28,882 nt of DNA from a virus: positions 1 through 28,882 of the IMG/VR virus record IMGVR_UViG_3300033148_004555; one strand, given 5' to 3'. The first letter of the stretch is position 1. Every line of letters begins with the position of its first letter. A model generated the notes under the pieces. It worked only from the letters and a program-made list of their open reading frames with translations. It was not told where the DNA came from and ran no database searches. Position numbers and translations under genes: made by a program. Of this stretch, positions 6,448 to 11,833 are shown piece by piece.

Positions 6448-6726
6448 CTATAGATTAGATATGAACTTAGCTACTTTGTCAAAGTTATCTGGAGTTAATT
6501 TTTGGCGCACGGGTTTAGATATTAGGGTAAACGCACAATCTGAGTAATATTCACGGATTTTTTTAGCGCATATTTCCGGTATTTTTGTTGTTCCATCTTC
6601 CCAACGTACTACTACCTGATGACCTCTTAACATTTGATCTGCTAAACACTGCTTAGACCAATTAAGACCGGCATGTTTATGCTTTTTTAAGAAGCTTCTT
6701 ATTTTTTTTAACTCTTCTTTAGTCAT
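6448..6726 (-). CDS. Putative Cro/XRE-like helix-turn-helix protein
   Basis: 92 aa, basic. The middle reads SKQCLADQMLRGHQVVVRWEDGTTKIPEICAKKI. It has the shape of an XRE/Cro DNA-binding unit: LA..L, then V.RWE.G...IP...A..I. The recognition part is diverged, so the call is tentative. A negative-strand regulator facing the early operon would fit a control role. It is last in its block, directly before the bidirectional terminator, with AGAGG upstream of ATG 6726. It could also be another small DNA-binding protein. Confidence 0.5.
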   Translation of the reverse strand: MTKEELKKIRSFLKKHKHAGLNWSKQCLADQMLRGHQVVVRWEDGTTKIPEICAKKIREYYSDCAFTLISKPVRQKLTPDNFDKVAKFISNL

Positions 6727-6729
6727 AGT

Positions 6730-6864
6730 TCAACCTCTTACTTTGCTTTTTGCGTTACAGATACGTACATACAATGCAATTAGTTTGGCTTCGTATACTC
6801 TAACCTTAGATTGCTTGTTAATCGCGCTTAGAACGCGTGTATTTAAGTTTTTAGATAAGTGCAT
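6730..6864 (-). CDS. 44-residue basic hypothetical protein
   Basis: On the minus strand, ATG 6864 opens 44 codons to TGA at 6732-6730, filling the gap between two other small genes. The product is basic (HLSKNLNTRVLSAINKQSK ... NAKSKVRG), probably helical, with no recognised domain. An AGGTAAAT stretch precedes the start as a modest ribosome binding site, and the end contains AGAGG for the next gene. Confidence is limited by length. Confidence 0.45.
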   Translation of the reverse strand: MHLSKNLNTRVLSAINKQSKVRVYEAKLIALYVRICNAKSKVRG

Positions 6865-6865
6865 G

Positions 6866-7018
6866 TTATTTACCTATAATACATTTGTAGTAGAATTTAT
6901 TTTTATTGAAAAGATTATTTAAGTACTCAACGCGCTTTATTGTATCGCTGAAATATCTATACTCTTCAAAAGTACTGCCAGTATTTCGGTTGATTATTTT
7001 GTATATGGGAAGTTTCAT
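6866..7018 (-). CDS. 50-residue hypothetical protein whose start has been duplicated
   Basis: 50 aa from the ATG at 7018-7016 to TAA 6868-6866. It begins MKLPIYKIINRNTG and is basic and aromatic (FYYKCIIGK at the end). An identical 26-bp unit carrying the same start lies just upstream (7019-7044), with the ribosome binding site AAGGAGTAAATAAG in front. Translation from that first ATG gives only MKLPIYKII before TGA, and this TGA overlaps ATG 7018 as ATGA. The 50-residue frame is therefore reached only by reinitiation. The function is unknown; without the duplication it would be a normal small gene. Confidence 0.5.
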   Translation of the reverse strand: MKLPIYKIINRNTGSTFEEYRYFSDTIKRVEYLNNLFNKNKFYYKCIIGK

Positions 7019-7044
7019 ATTATTTTGTATATGGGAAGTTTCAT
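6993..7044 (-). repeat. 26-bp perfect tandem duplication over a start codon
   Basis: Bases 6993-7018 and 7019-7044 are identical and adjacent. Each contains, on the minus strand, ATG plus eight further codons of the same gene. Since 26 is not a multiple of three, the second copy is out of frame with the first. Confidence 0.92.
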
Positions 7045-7070
7045 CTTATTTACTCCTTATTAGTTTTCAC

Positions 7071-7101
7071 CCAAAAAGCCCGCAGCTGTTAACTGCAGGC
7101 T
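7071..7101 (-). terminator. Rho-independent terminator within the minus-strand block
   Basis: AGCCCGCAG (7077-7085) and CTGCAGGCT (7093-7101) pair over nine positions with one G-U, around a 7-base loop. On the minus strand the stem is followed by TTTTTGG (7076-7070). It lies after the 128-aa gene and before the duplicated start at 7044, so it would end or attenuate transcription from the promoter at 7770-7798. Confidence 0.75.
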
Positions 7102-7112
7102 GGCGTTTAGTT

Positions 7113-7142
7113 GGTTATGGTTATGGTTATGGTTATGGTTAT
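7113..7142. repeat. Five tandem copies of the hexamer GGTTAT
   Basis: Five exact GGTTAT units run from 7113 to 7142 and continue into an imperfect GGTTTGGTTAT. The run lies between the stop codon of the 128-aa minus-strand gene (7150) and its terminator, so it is in the 3' untranslated part of that transcript. Confidence 0.9.
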
Positions 7143-7149
7143 GGTTTGG

Positions 7150-7536
7150 TTATTCTGTTATGATCGCGTCATATAATTCATTGATAGATTCGCTCATTTG
7201 CTCACGATAGTAAACATATTGACCCATCTGTATTAGTTTATGAAAATCAGTTACGCCTTCACATAAGCCTTCTTCAATGGCATCTTCAATATAGCTATAG
7301 TTATCTACAGACCATTTACGCAGATCATGATAATAGATGTCAATTAAACCATCGACTTTTTCATGTATTGAACCGTCATAGTCTAATATTTCGTTGATAT
7401 CGCATGCATCTGTAATGTCATTAAAATCTATATCAGCGCCTTTATAGTCGATCACTTCAAGTAAAGCGATCATAGTGTCAGTTTCAGATAATTCTTTACG
7501 TACTTTGTTTGTTGCTTCTAGTAAGTTCATTGTCAT
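7150..7536 (-). CDS. Acidic hypothetical protein
   Basis: 128 aa, strongly acidic (for example GADIDFNDITDACDINEILDY) and rich in tyrosine. I see no family motif, signal or membrane segment. Very acidic small phage proteins sometimes mimic DNA or inhibit host enzymes, but nothing here proves that. AAGGAG and two in-frame ATGs six bases apart (MTMN) form the start; the second ATG has the better spacing. It is second in an operon after the 59-aa gene, ending before the hexamer repeat and terminator. Confidence 0.6.
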   Translation of the reverse strand: MTMNLLEATNKVRKELSETDTMIALLEVIDYKGADIDFNDITDACDINEILDYDGSIHEKVDGLIDIYYHDLRKWSVDNYSYIEDAIEEGLCEGVTDFHKLIQMGQYVYYREQMSESINELYDAIITE

Positions 7537-7547
7537 TTACTCCTTAA

Positions 7548-7727
7548 TTATTTATTAATTGACTTTGTTAAACATTCATTGAATCTTTTCGCGAATTCAG
7601 CTTTTTTGACTCTAATTTGTTTTTTTGAACCTTCTTTAATAAAGAAATTGCCGTTATAAGTAGATTTGAAGTCAATCCATTTATTATCGATATAAAACTC
7701 GCATTCGATTGTACCGTACATTTTCAT
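7548..7727 (-). CDS. 59-residue basic hypothetical protein
   Basis: From ATG 7727 (minus) to TAA 7550-7548. The product starts MKMYGTIECEFYIDNKWIDF and has a basic second half (KEGSKKQIRVKKAEFAKRF). No family recognised. GGAG stands upstream in the GGAGTAAATGANNATG start arrangement shared with other genes here. A consensus-like promoter at 7770-7798 faces it, and the 128-aa gene follows after 11 bases, so it is the first gene of this operon. Confidence 0.6.
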   Translation of the reverse strand: MKMYGTIECEFYIDNKWIDFKSTYNGNFFIKEGSKKQIRVKKAEFAKRFNECLTKSINK

Positions 7728-7769
7728 TTACTCCGTTTTGATTAAGGCTTGATTGCCTGTGTTGATATA

Positions 7770-7798
7770 ATCTTACAGCGATAATTATATTACGTCAA
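7770..7798 (-). promoter_or_regulatory. Sigma70-type promoter for the minus-strand small-gene operon
   Basis: On the minus strand TTGACG (7798-7793) is followed after 17 bases by TAAGAT (7775-7770). Transcription would start about 35 bases before ATG 7727, which fits a short leader. Confidence 0.65.
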
Positions 7799-7835
7799 TA
7801 CCTTTTAATATAAAAAATGAAAGAAAATTATATTA

Positions 7836-7863
7836 TTGCAATATAACTACAGGATAATATATT
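7836..7863 (+). promoter_or_regulatory. Possible plus-strand promoter for the gene at 7892
   Basis: TTGCAA (7836-7841) and TATATT (7858-7863) with a 16-base spacer, about 30 bases before the start codon and back-to-back with the minus-strand promoter. The surrounding AT-richness makes a chance match possible. Confidence 0.4.
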
Positions 7864-7891
7864 AATACATACAGATAAATGAGAGGATAAA

Positions 7892-8203
7892 ATGAAAACG
7901 ATCGAAGAATGGAAAGTAGCAGAATGGAAACAAATTGAAATAGAATTAGATGAGTCTGTTATATTTTATAAGCCAAGGGATAAAAAGAATGGCTTTGATT
8001 TTAAAATATTAGAAGCAGTAGGCAAATCGCAATATGTATTAATCTGCCATGGTAACGCCTTTTATGATGGAATACGACACATGTACTTTGGAGAAGACGA
8101 AGAGAATCCAAATGGATACTTACATTATCCAATATATTCTATAATAATTGAATATATGAAGCAGTTAGAAAAATTAGAAAAGCAATTCTGTTCTGAAGTA
8201 TAA
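7892..8203 (+). CDS. Hypothetical protein
   Basis: 103 aa; start ATG 7892 with GAGAGGA upstream. It is charged and aromatic: EEWKVAEWKQIEIELDE at the N-terminus, a middle GKSQYVLICHGNAFYDGIRHMYFG, and a helical C-terminus EYMKQLEKLEKQFCSEV. No domain recognised. It stands alone, read away from the minus-strand block, with its own probable promoter. Confidence 0.55.
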   Translation: MKTIEEWKVAEWKQIEIELDESVIFYKPRDKKNGFDFKILEAVGKSQYVLICHGNAFYDGIRHMYFGEDEENPNGYLHYPIYSIIIEYMKQLEKLEKQFCSEV

Positions 8204-8258
8204 TACTATCATATGCTATCATTTACCCATTAAATGCAAACTATTTTTAAAAAACGAT

Positions 8259-8288
8259 TTGACACACATGCATGACCTTGTGCTTAAT
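8259..8288 (+). promoter_or_regulatory. Probable sigma70-type promoter for the gene at 8478
   Basis: A perfect TTGACA (8259-8264), 18-base spacer and CTTAAT (8283-8288). It lies in the 274-base gap 8204-8477, which holds no convincing gene. The leader to the next start would be about 180 bases and includes two close gagcgaag copies near 8320-8350. Confidence 0.5.
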
Positions 8289-8477
8289 TACTGATACACA
8301 CCAGACTCATTAGAAATAACTGAGCGAAGAAAAAAGCGCGAGCGAAGCGATGCAAGACCTCAACCGCATATCTATCAAGTCAAGCAAACAACTAAGCAAT
8401 CACAGAACACTTGCCCGCAGACTCACAAGGAATAACTTCGACCTCTCAAGAATATAATCATAAAGACTGGAATAATT

Positions 8478-8810
8478 ATGGCTATTAATACACTCAGAGG
8501 AATGAAGAAATTCCAGGCAAGACAAGAACTCGCCGATCAAGGCTATCAAGTCATTGCACATAGACAGAATTATATCAAGACTGATAGAATGCTGCAGATA
8601 GCTATTAATAGAATCGCTAAGCTAATTAATGAAGATCCTGAGCTCATATATCATAGGATAAAGGCCGAGCTGCATAGAGTAGAGTCTTACGCGCACGTGA
8701 GAGAGGATAAGAGAGAGGGAAAGATAATTGATGATCTTGTGGTCTGTTTAAAGCACATTGACCCCTCTTCACCGCTATACAATGACCTTGATAGTACCTC
8801 AGACAACTAA
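8478..8810 (+). CDS. Basic hypothetical protein
   Basis: 110 aa, basic and helical, starting MAINTLRGMKKFQARQELAD. The segment RMLQIAINRIAKLINEDPELIYHRIKAELHRVE looks like two amphipathic helices, possibly DNA- or RNA-binding; no family recognised. The ribosome binding site is weak (AGACTGG, about 8 bases before ATG). It is flanked by long noncoding stretches on both sides, unusual in this dense genome, and sits in the control region. Confidence 0.5.
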   Translation: MAINTLRGMKKFQARQELADQGYQVIAHRQNYIKTDRMLQIAINRIAKLINEDPELIYHRIKAELHRVESYAHVREDKREGKIIDDLVVCLKHIDPSSPLYNDLDSTSDN

Positions 8811-9075
8811 TTGCTTTGTACCCACCTTAAAACGCTTCATTTACGAATATCGTATTGCCCAAACCTGATGTCCCCCACACTAAGCAGTAGCTAATGCCTG
8901 TATCTATAGCTGAATATCGACATACAATCAGTATTCGTAGCAGTGTAATTGCATGTTGTAGCTGAGCACAAACTGCTATACATTATTGTTATTATGCGAC
9001 GTTAGCCATAGCCTATATACACCATGGGGGCCAAGCCCATCGGGTTTCCATTTACCCCTAATCCGCCCCTTAGAG

Positions 9076-9128
9076 AAAATATCCATTTTTTACTTTTGAA
9101 CTATCCCTTCTAAAAAATATCCATTTTT
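9076..9128. repeat. Pair of 15-bp operator-like repeats
   Basis: AAAATATCCATTTTT occurs at 9076-9090 and 9114-9128, 38 bases apart start to start. Each unit is a dyad (AAAAT-ATCC-ATTTT), as expected for a dimeric repressor site. Both lie just upstream of the promoter-like site at 9143-9171. Confidence 0.6.
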
Positions 9129-9142
9129 CCAATTACTCCTAC

Positions 9143-9171
9143 TTGCCAATAGTACTGTTTCGCATTAGTAT
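9143..9171 (+). promoter_or_regulatory. Probable promoter for the HTH gene cluster
   Basis: TTGCCA (9143-9148), 17-base spacer, TAGTAT (9166-9171); the start codon is 26 bases further on. Spacing and position are good; the -35 matches consensus at four of six bases. Confidence 0.55.
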
Positions 9172-9196
9172 ATATATGTAATCAACAAAGGAGTAA

Positions 9197-9658
9197 ATGA
9201 TTATGGGATTGCATGATAAGAGTATTATTGAATTGAATAAATATAAGAATATTATCTTAGATGTTTATTCTGATTATAATTTTTCAGATAGGGAGCTTAA
9301 GCTATTCTTGGGTGGCTTCAGTAAATCTATACTTCATTTAGAGTTATTGAATGAAGAGGGTGGTGAGGATTTTTACTCAGAGTATTCTGAGGGTTTATTA
9401 TTATCTTTAGAGTTAGCCTCTAGTTTTGGGGATACTTTGCTTGAGGTATTTAATTTTAAAGATTCTTCTAAGTGTGATGTATGTAAATTGTCGGGATTAT
9501 CAGTGTCTTATTTAGATGAGATAATTGAAGGTGGTAGGGTGATGTCACTTGATGATGCTCATTTGATTGCTAATGCATTAGATATTAATCCTCTCTGTCT
9601 GCTTAATGCACAGAATAGGAGTCTATATAAATTATACCTCCAAGGTTTACAGGAGTAA
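9197..9658 (+). CDS. Putative transcription regulator with C-terminal XRE/HigA-like HTH
   Basis: 153 aa. The N-terminal 85 residues are acidic and helical with no recognised domain. Residues about 92-142 read CKLSGLSVSYLDEIIEGGRV, then MSLDDAHLIANALDINPLCLL. This fits the XRE unit of HigA-like antitoxins and repressors (GLS.S.L.EI..G.R..SL..A..IA.ALDI.P..LL). It probably binds DNA, perhaps the repeats at 9076-9128. Two in-frame ATGs (9197, 9203) follow AGGAG; the second has the better spacing. First gene of a plus-strand operon; no HigB-type toxin is adjacent. Confidence 0.6.
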   Translation: MIMGLHDKSIIELNKYKNIILDVYSDYNFSDRELKLFLGGFSKSILHLELLNEEGGEDFYSEYSEGLLLSLELASSFGDTLLEVFNFKDSSKCDVCKLSGLSVSYLDEIIEGGRVMSLDDAHLIANALDINPLCLLNAQNRSLYKLYLQGLQE

Positions 9659-9916
9659 ATGATTATGGATGTAGGTCAATTAAAGTATCTAAATGAAATT
9701 GTTAGATTCAAGTCTAAGCTAAGAGCTTTTATAGATGATCCTAATATAAGAGCGGATGAGTGGAATAGCTGGAGCAGCATAGAGAATCCTCATAGTGATG
9801 AGATGTTAGATTTTGTTAAGCATGCTCGTAAGAGGTGTGAGGAGAATATAGTTCATCATGCCAAGTATGTTATAGATTCTATTGATAAGGAGCTTAAGGA
9901 TAATGGGGTTATTTAA
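9659..9916 (+). CDS. Hypothetical protein between two HTH genes
   Basis: 85 aa; starts directly after the preceding stop with the same AGGAGTAAATGATTATGG sequence as the gene before. It is helical and charged (LNEIVRFKSKLRAFIDDPNI ... KHARKRCEENIVHHAKYVID), with several histidines. No family recognised. Its position between two HTH genes suggests a partner or regulator in the same unit; that is inference. Confidence 0.55.
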   Translation: MIMDVGQLKYLNEIVRFKSKLRAFIDDPNIRADEWNSWSSIENPHSDEMLDFVKHARKRCEENIVHHAKYVIDSIDKELKDNGVI

Positions 9917-10153
9917 ATGACTAAACCTTCGGAGCGTCTGGCTTCTATTTTAAAGAAGCGTGGCATTACTGCTTATCGTTTATCTCAGGTTAGTACTTTA
10001 CCTCAGTCTCATATATCTGACTTATTGAAGAGGGATCGTAGGATTACTGCTAGGACTGCTTTATTTTTAGGTGCTGCTTTGCAGATGGATCCTAAGGAGT
10101 TGATGGCTTGGCAGAGTGAATGGGATTTGCATTTGTTGAGAGGAGAGGAATAA
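9917..10153 (+). CDS. HigA/VapI-like XRE helix-turn-helix protein (orphan antitoxin-like)
   Basis: 78 aa. Visible motif: SERLASILKKRGITAYRLSQ, then STLPQSHISDLLKRDRRITA, RTALFLGAALQMDPKELMAW and QSEWDL. This follows HigA closely: LS...G.S.S.IS..L...R.IT..TAL.L..AL...P...... .Q..(Y/W)DL. HigA members repress their own promoter and usually neutralise HigB; no toxin gene is seen upstream, so here it is more likely a phage repressor or a stand-alone antitoxin. The ribosome binding site is AAGGAT and the start follows the previous stop with no gap. The stop overlaps the next start (TAATG). Confidence 0.75.
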   Translation: MTKPSERLASILKKRGITAYRLSQVSTLPQSHISDLLKRDRRITARTALFLGAALQMDPKELMAWQSEWDLHLLRGEE

Positions 10154-10608
10154 TGGGAAGATTAACACCATTAGGTGAGCAGTTATACGGGGTCACTGAT
10201 AACGATAAAGCTAAAGAGATAGAGCGTAAGTTCTATTCTCGTATGGGTATAGATCAAGGAAGTTCTGATGGGGATCATTCTCCTGAGCATTGTGTGCCAT
10301 CTTGCAGGGAATGTGGAAGTCTTGATAATCTTACTAGAGGATATGAGTGTGCTAAATTGATATATATATGCTCTCCTTGTATTAAGAAGATTTATGATCT
10401 TGGCACTTTCAGGGAGGATAGAGTTGTTGTAACCGAAACTCCTAGATGCAATGGAAAGAGTTGGGTTAAGGAGACTTTTGAGGGGATGAATACTTGGCAG
10501 AAGCTAGATTATCTAGATAAATCTGTGAATAGCCTCTACAACCTTCCTAAGCCAAAGCGTAAGAGGCATGTTCTTAAGAGATATAAGAGGAGTAGGTATA
10601 ATGATTGA
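10153..10608 (+). CDS. Hypothetical cysteine-rich (probable zinc-binding) protein
   Basis: 151 aa from ATG 10153, chosen for the TAATG overlap with the HigA-like gene and GAGGAGAGGAAT upstream. Cysteines at 47, 51, 54, 66, 73 and 76 (CVPSCRECG, YECAKLIYICSPC) suggest a zinc-binding core. The C-terminus is very basic (PKPKRKRHVLKRYKRSR), so nucleic-acid binding is plausible. No known family was recognised. It overlaps the next gene by 8 bases. Confidence 0.55.
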   Translation: MGRLTPLGEQLYGVTDNDKAKEIERKFYSRMGIDQGSSDGDHSPEHCVPSCRECGSLDNLTRGYECAKLIYICSPCIKKIYDLGTFREDRVVVTETPRCNGKSWVKETFEGMNTWQKLDYLDKSVNSLYNLPKPKRKRHVLKRYKRSRYND

Positions 10609-10879
10609 TATAGAGCAGTTGCGATCTGCAGATATTGGCTCAGTTGCTGTACCTAAGGTTAGGGGTAATGGCTTCTCAGAAGATCTTCATAAAGCTTTTA
10701 TTTCTGAGGGGTATCTAAAAATGGATGGATCTATTATATCTGGTAAAGATTATCCTGAGTTATATGGGGCTTTAGCTTCAAGAGGCCAGTGGATTGATAA
10801 AGATAAAGTTAGGCTACCTAATATGGCAGGATTCGATTATGGATCTGGCGTAGGTTATATAAAGGCAAAGAAGAAATGA
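10601..10879 (+). CDS. Free-standing tail-collar-like mini-protein
   Basis: 92 aa from ATG 10601, with AGGAG upstream (10588-10592). Residues 37-76 read GYLKMDGSIISGKDYPELYG, then ALASRG...KVRLPNMAG. This is the signature of the phage Tail Collar domain (G(F/Y)L..(D/N)G..IS...Y..L...L......F.LP...G), also present in the fibre gene ending at 28018. Here the domain stands alone in an early/control operon instead of at the end of a fibre. It may be a virion accessory piece or a remnant of a recombined fibre. No fibre repeats or anchor are present. Confidence 0.6.
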   Translation: MIDIEQLRSADIGSVAVPKVRGNGFSEDLHKAFISEGYLKMDGSIISGKDYPELYGALASRGQWIDKDKVRLPNMAGFDYGSGVGYIKAKKK

Positions 10880-10941
10880 GCATACCGATATTGGTATTAG
10901 TGTTGATTTGTTTAGTTTGTTTGATATTAAGAGTTGAGTAA
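10876..10941 (+). CDS. 21-residue hydrophobic membrane peptide
   Basis: ATG 10876 overlaps the preceding TGA as ATGA. The product MSIPILVLVLICLVCLILRVE is one transmembrane helix with a charged end. The ribosome binding site is weak (AAAGAAGA). It resembles the 23-aa peptide at 6256 in size and in sitting at a junction, but not in sequence. Real status uncertain. Confidence 0.4.
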   Translation: MSIPILVLVLICLVCLILRVE

Positions 10942-10959
10942 ATTAGTTGAGGGTTACGA

Positions 10960-11010
10960 ATGATTACTAAAATAGATGTAGCTAAAGATGAACAAGTTGA
11001 AATTGTCTAA
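10960..11010 (+). CDS. Possible 16-residue peptide
   Basis: ATG 10960 with GAGGG seven bases upstream encodes MITKIDVAKDEQVEIV, then TAA 12 bases before the next gene's start. It may be a leader peptide or a chance frame; no other evidence. Confidence 0.22.
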   Translation: MITKIDVAKDEQVEIV

Positions 11011-11022
11011 GAGGAAGGATAT

Positions 11023-11313
11023 ATGAGATTTAAGGCAGATGTAAATGGCGACACTATGGGCGTATGGATTAAGCCTGATAGAATAGAGTCTATAGAGCAA
11101 TGGGATGATGAGGTTTGTGAGGTTACGCTTTTTGGCGGTAAGATATATAGGATATATGGTTCTATTGATAGTTTATCTAGGAAGATAGATCCGCCTCAAA
11201 GTGAATCCCCCTCTGCATTTTCTTTAAGTTTTGATAGTTACGACCAATATAAAAAATGGTACGCAGATCAAATCACCCCGGTTGTTGCTAATACAGATGG
11301 GATATTAGATTAA
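11023..11313 (+). CDS. Hypothetical protein
   Basis: 96 aa, start ATG 11023 with AAGAGGAAGG upstream. It begins with a beta-rich part (MRFKADVNGDTMGVWIKPDR, EVTLFGGKIYRIYG) and has a C-terminal FDSYDQYKKWYADQ helix. No family recognised. It is the last gene of the plus-strand control operon, about 180 bases before a terminator. Confidence 0.55.
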   Translation: MRFKADVNGDTMGVWIKPDRIESIEQWDDEVCEVTLFGGKIYRIYGSIDSLSRKIDPPQSESPSAFSLSFDSYDQYKKWYADQITPVVANTDGILD

Positions 11314-11492
11314 AACATTCTCGTAAGAGCTTCTGGTGTGATAGGGCATCGGTCGTATTGGTAACAGATTAATATTAACTAAATAAATATAGGAGATTGC
11401 TCTTATTGGTGGATATGGTCTGATTTTTATGAGCTTAGGAAAACTATAATCTAAAATGGATTTGGTGTGAATTTAGCCTAAGTATTGTAATG

Positions 11493-11522
11493 GTTGGGGT
11501 CTCGACGGAGGCCCCTTTTTTA
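11493..11522 (+). terminator. Rho-independent terminator of the control operon
   Basis: GGGG-T-CTC (11496-11503) pairs with GAG-G-CCCC (11508-11515), followed by six T from 11516. Strong stem and T-run. Confidence 0.85.
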
Positions 11523-11529
11523 TGCAAAG

Positions 11530-11565
11530 AAAAACCCGGCGGGAAATGAACAAAACCACCGGGCC
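11530..11565 (-). terminator. Rho-independent terminator of the minus-strand late unit
   Basis: On the minus strand CCCGGTGG (11563-11556) pairs with CCGCCGGG (11542-11535), with one G-U, and is followed by TTTTTC (11534-11529). It lies about 60 bases after the last minus-strand gene. Confidence 0.8.
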
Positions 11566-11626
11566 AGGGAGTAAATGAATGAGGATAAGGGTTAGATCCG
11601 CTAATTCATTGCTTTATTATATATCC

Positions 11627-11833
11627 TTAAGGCAACATTGGCAAGGATAAGCTTGGCTCATTTCCATTTAGTGAGTCCTCTGCATCAGAACCAGATACAG
11701 ATATAGGGCTGGATTGTATTTCCACCTTAGAGCCATTGTCCATATAATAATGATTTGTTACGCTTTTGTAAGTCATGCATCCGCTACTTAGTATCGATAT
11801 AATTAATAAAGCCTTAATCTTTGTATTGATCAT
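11627..11833 (-). CDS. Small outer-membrane-type lipoprotein
   Basis: 68 aa from ATG 11833, which overlaps the preceding stop as ATGA (an upstream in-frame GTG at 11845 would add four residues). The N-terminus INTKIKALLIISILSSGC is a lipoprotein signal with lipobox LSSGC, so the protein should be lipidated at that cysteine. The mature part of about 50 residues is polar with scattered prolines and ends PSLSLPMLP. Small lipoproteins in phage lysis cassettes are often outer-membrane spanins (Rz1-like), and this is a candidate, but no inner-membrane spanin, holin or endolysin was recognised nearby. A role in lysis or host conversion is inference. Confidence 0.6.
   Translation of the reverse strand: MINTKIKALLIISILSSGCMTYKSVTNHYYMDNGSKVEIQSSPISVSGSDAEDSLNGNEPSLSLPMLP

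Larger units (their letters stand above)
8811..9196. other. 386-bp noncoding control region
   Basis: No gene with a ribosome binding site was found on either strand. The stretch contains a pair of 15-bp direct repeats (9076-9128) and a promoter-like site (9143-9171) next to the first HTH gene. It also has a GGGGCC-rich segment near 9026-9048 whose AAGCCC-ATC-GGGTTT core could form a short hairpin without a T-run. A regulatory role, or a replication origin, is possible; no iteron array or DnaA-box cluster was recognised. Confidence 0.5.
11314..11626. other. Convergent intergenic region with two terminators
   Basis: 313 bases between the end of the plus-strand control operon and the end of the long minus-strand late unit. 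No convincing gene was seen. It holds a plus-strand terminator, a minus-strand terminator, and an isolated GGAGTAAATGAATG start-like sequence at 11568-11581 that opens only six codons. Confidence 0.6.

Noticed and set aside
6906-7163. Plus-strand frame of 85 codons with a hydrophobic start and Gly-Tyr repeat
   Set aside because: It runs across the minus-strand terminator, the 26-bp duplication and the hexamer repeat. The opposite strand holds genes with good ribosome binding sites.
8870-8970. Short plus-strand frames in the noncoding region (for example 23 codons starting near 8895)
   Set aside because: No ribosome binding site, no coupling to neighbours and unlikely composition.
9001-9060. 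Terminator at the GGGGCCAAGCCC/GGGTTT segment
   Set aside because: The possible stem is short and no T-run follows on either strand.
9197-10153. Complete HigBA toxin-antitoxin system
   Set aside because: No HigB/RelE-like toxin features were seen in the neighbouring proteins; only antitoxin-like HTH parts are present.
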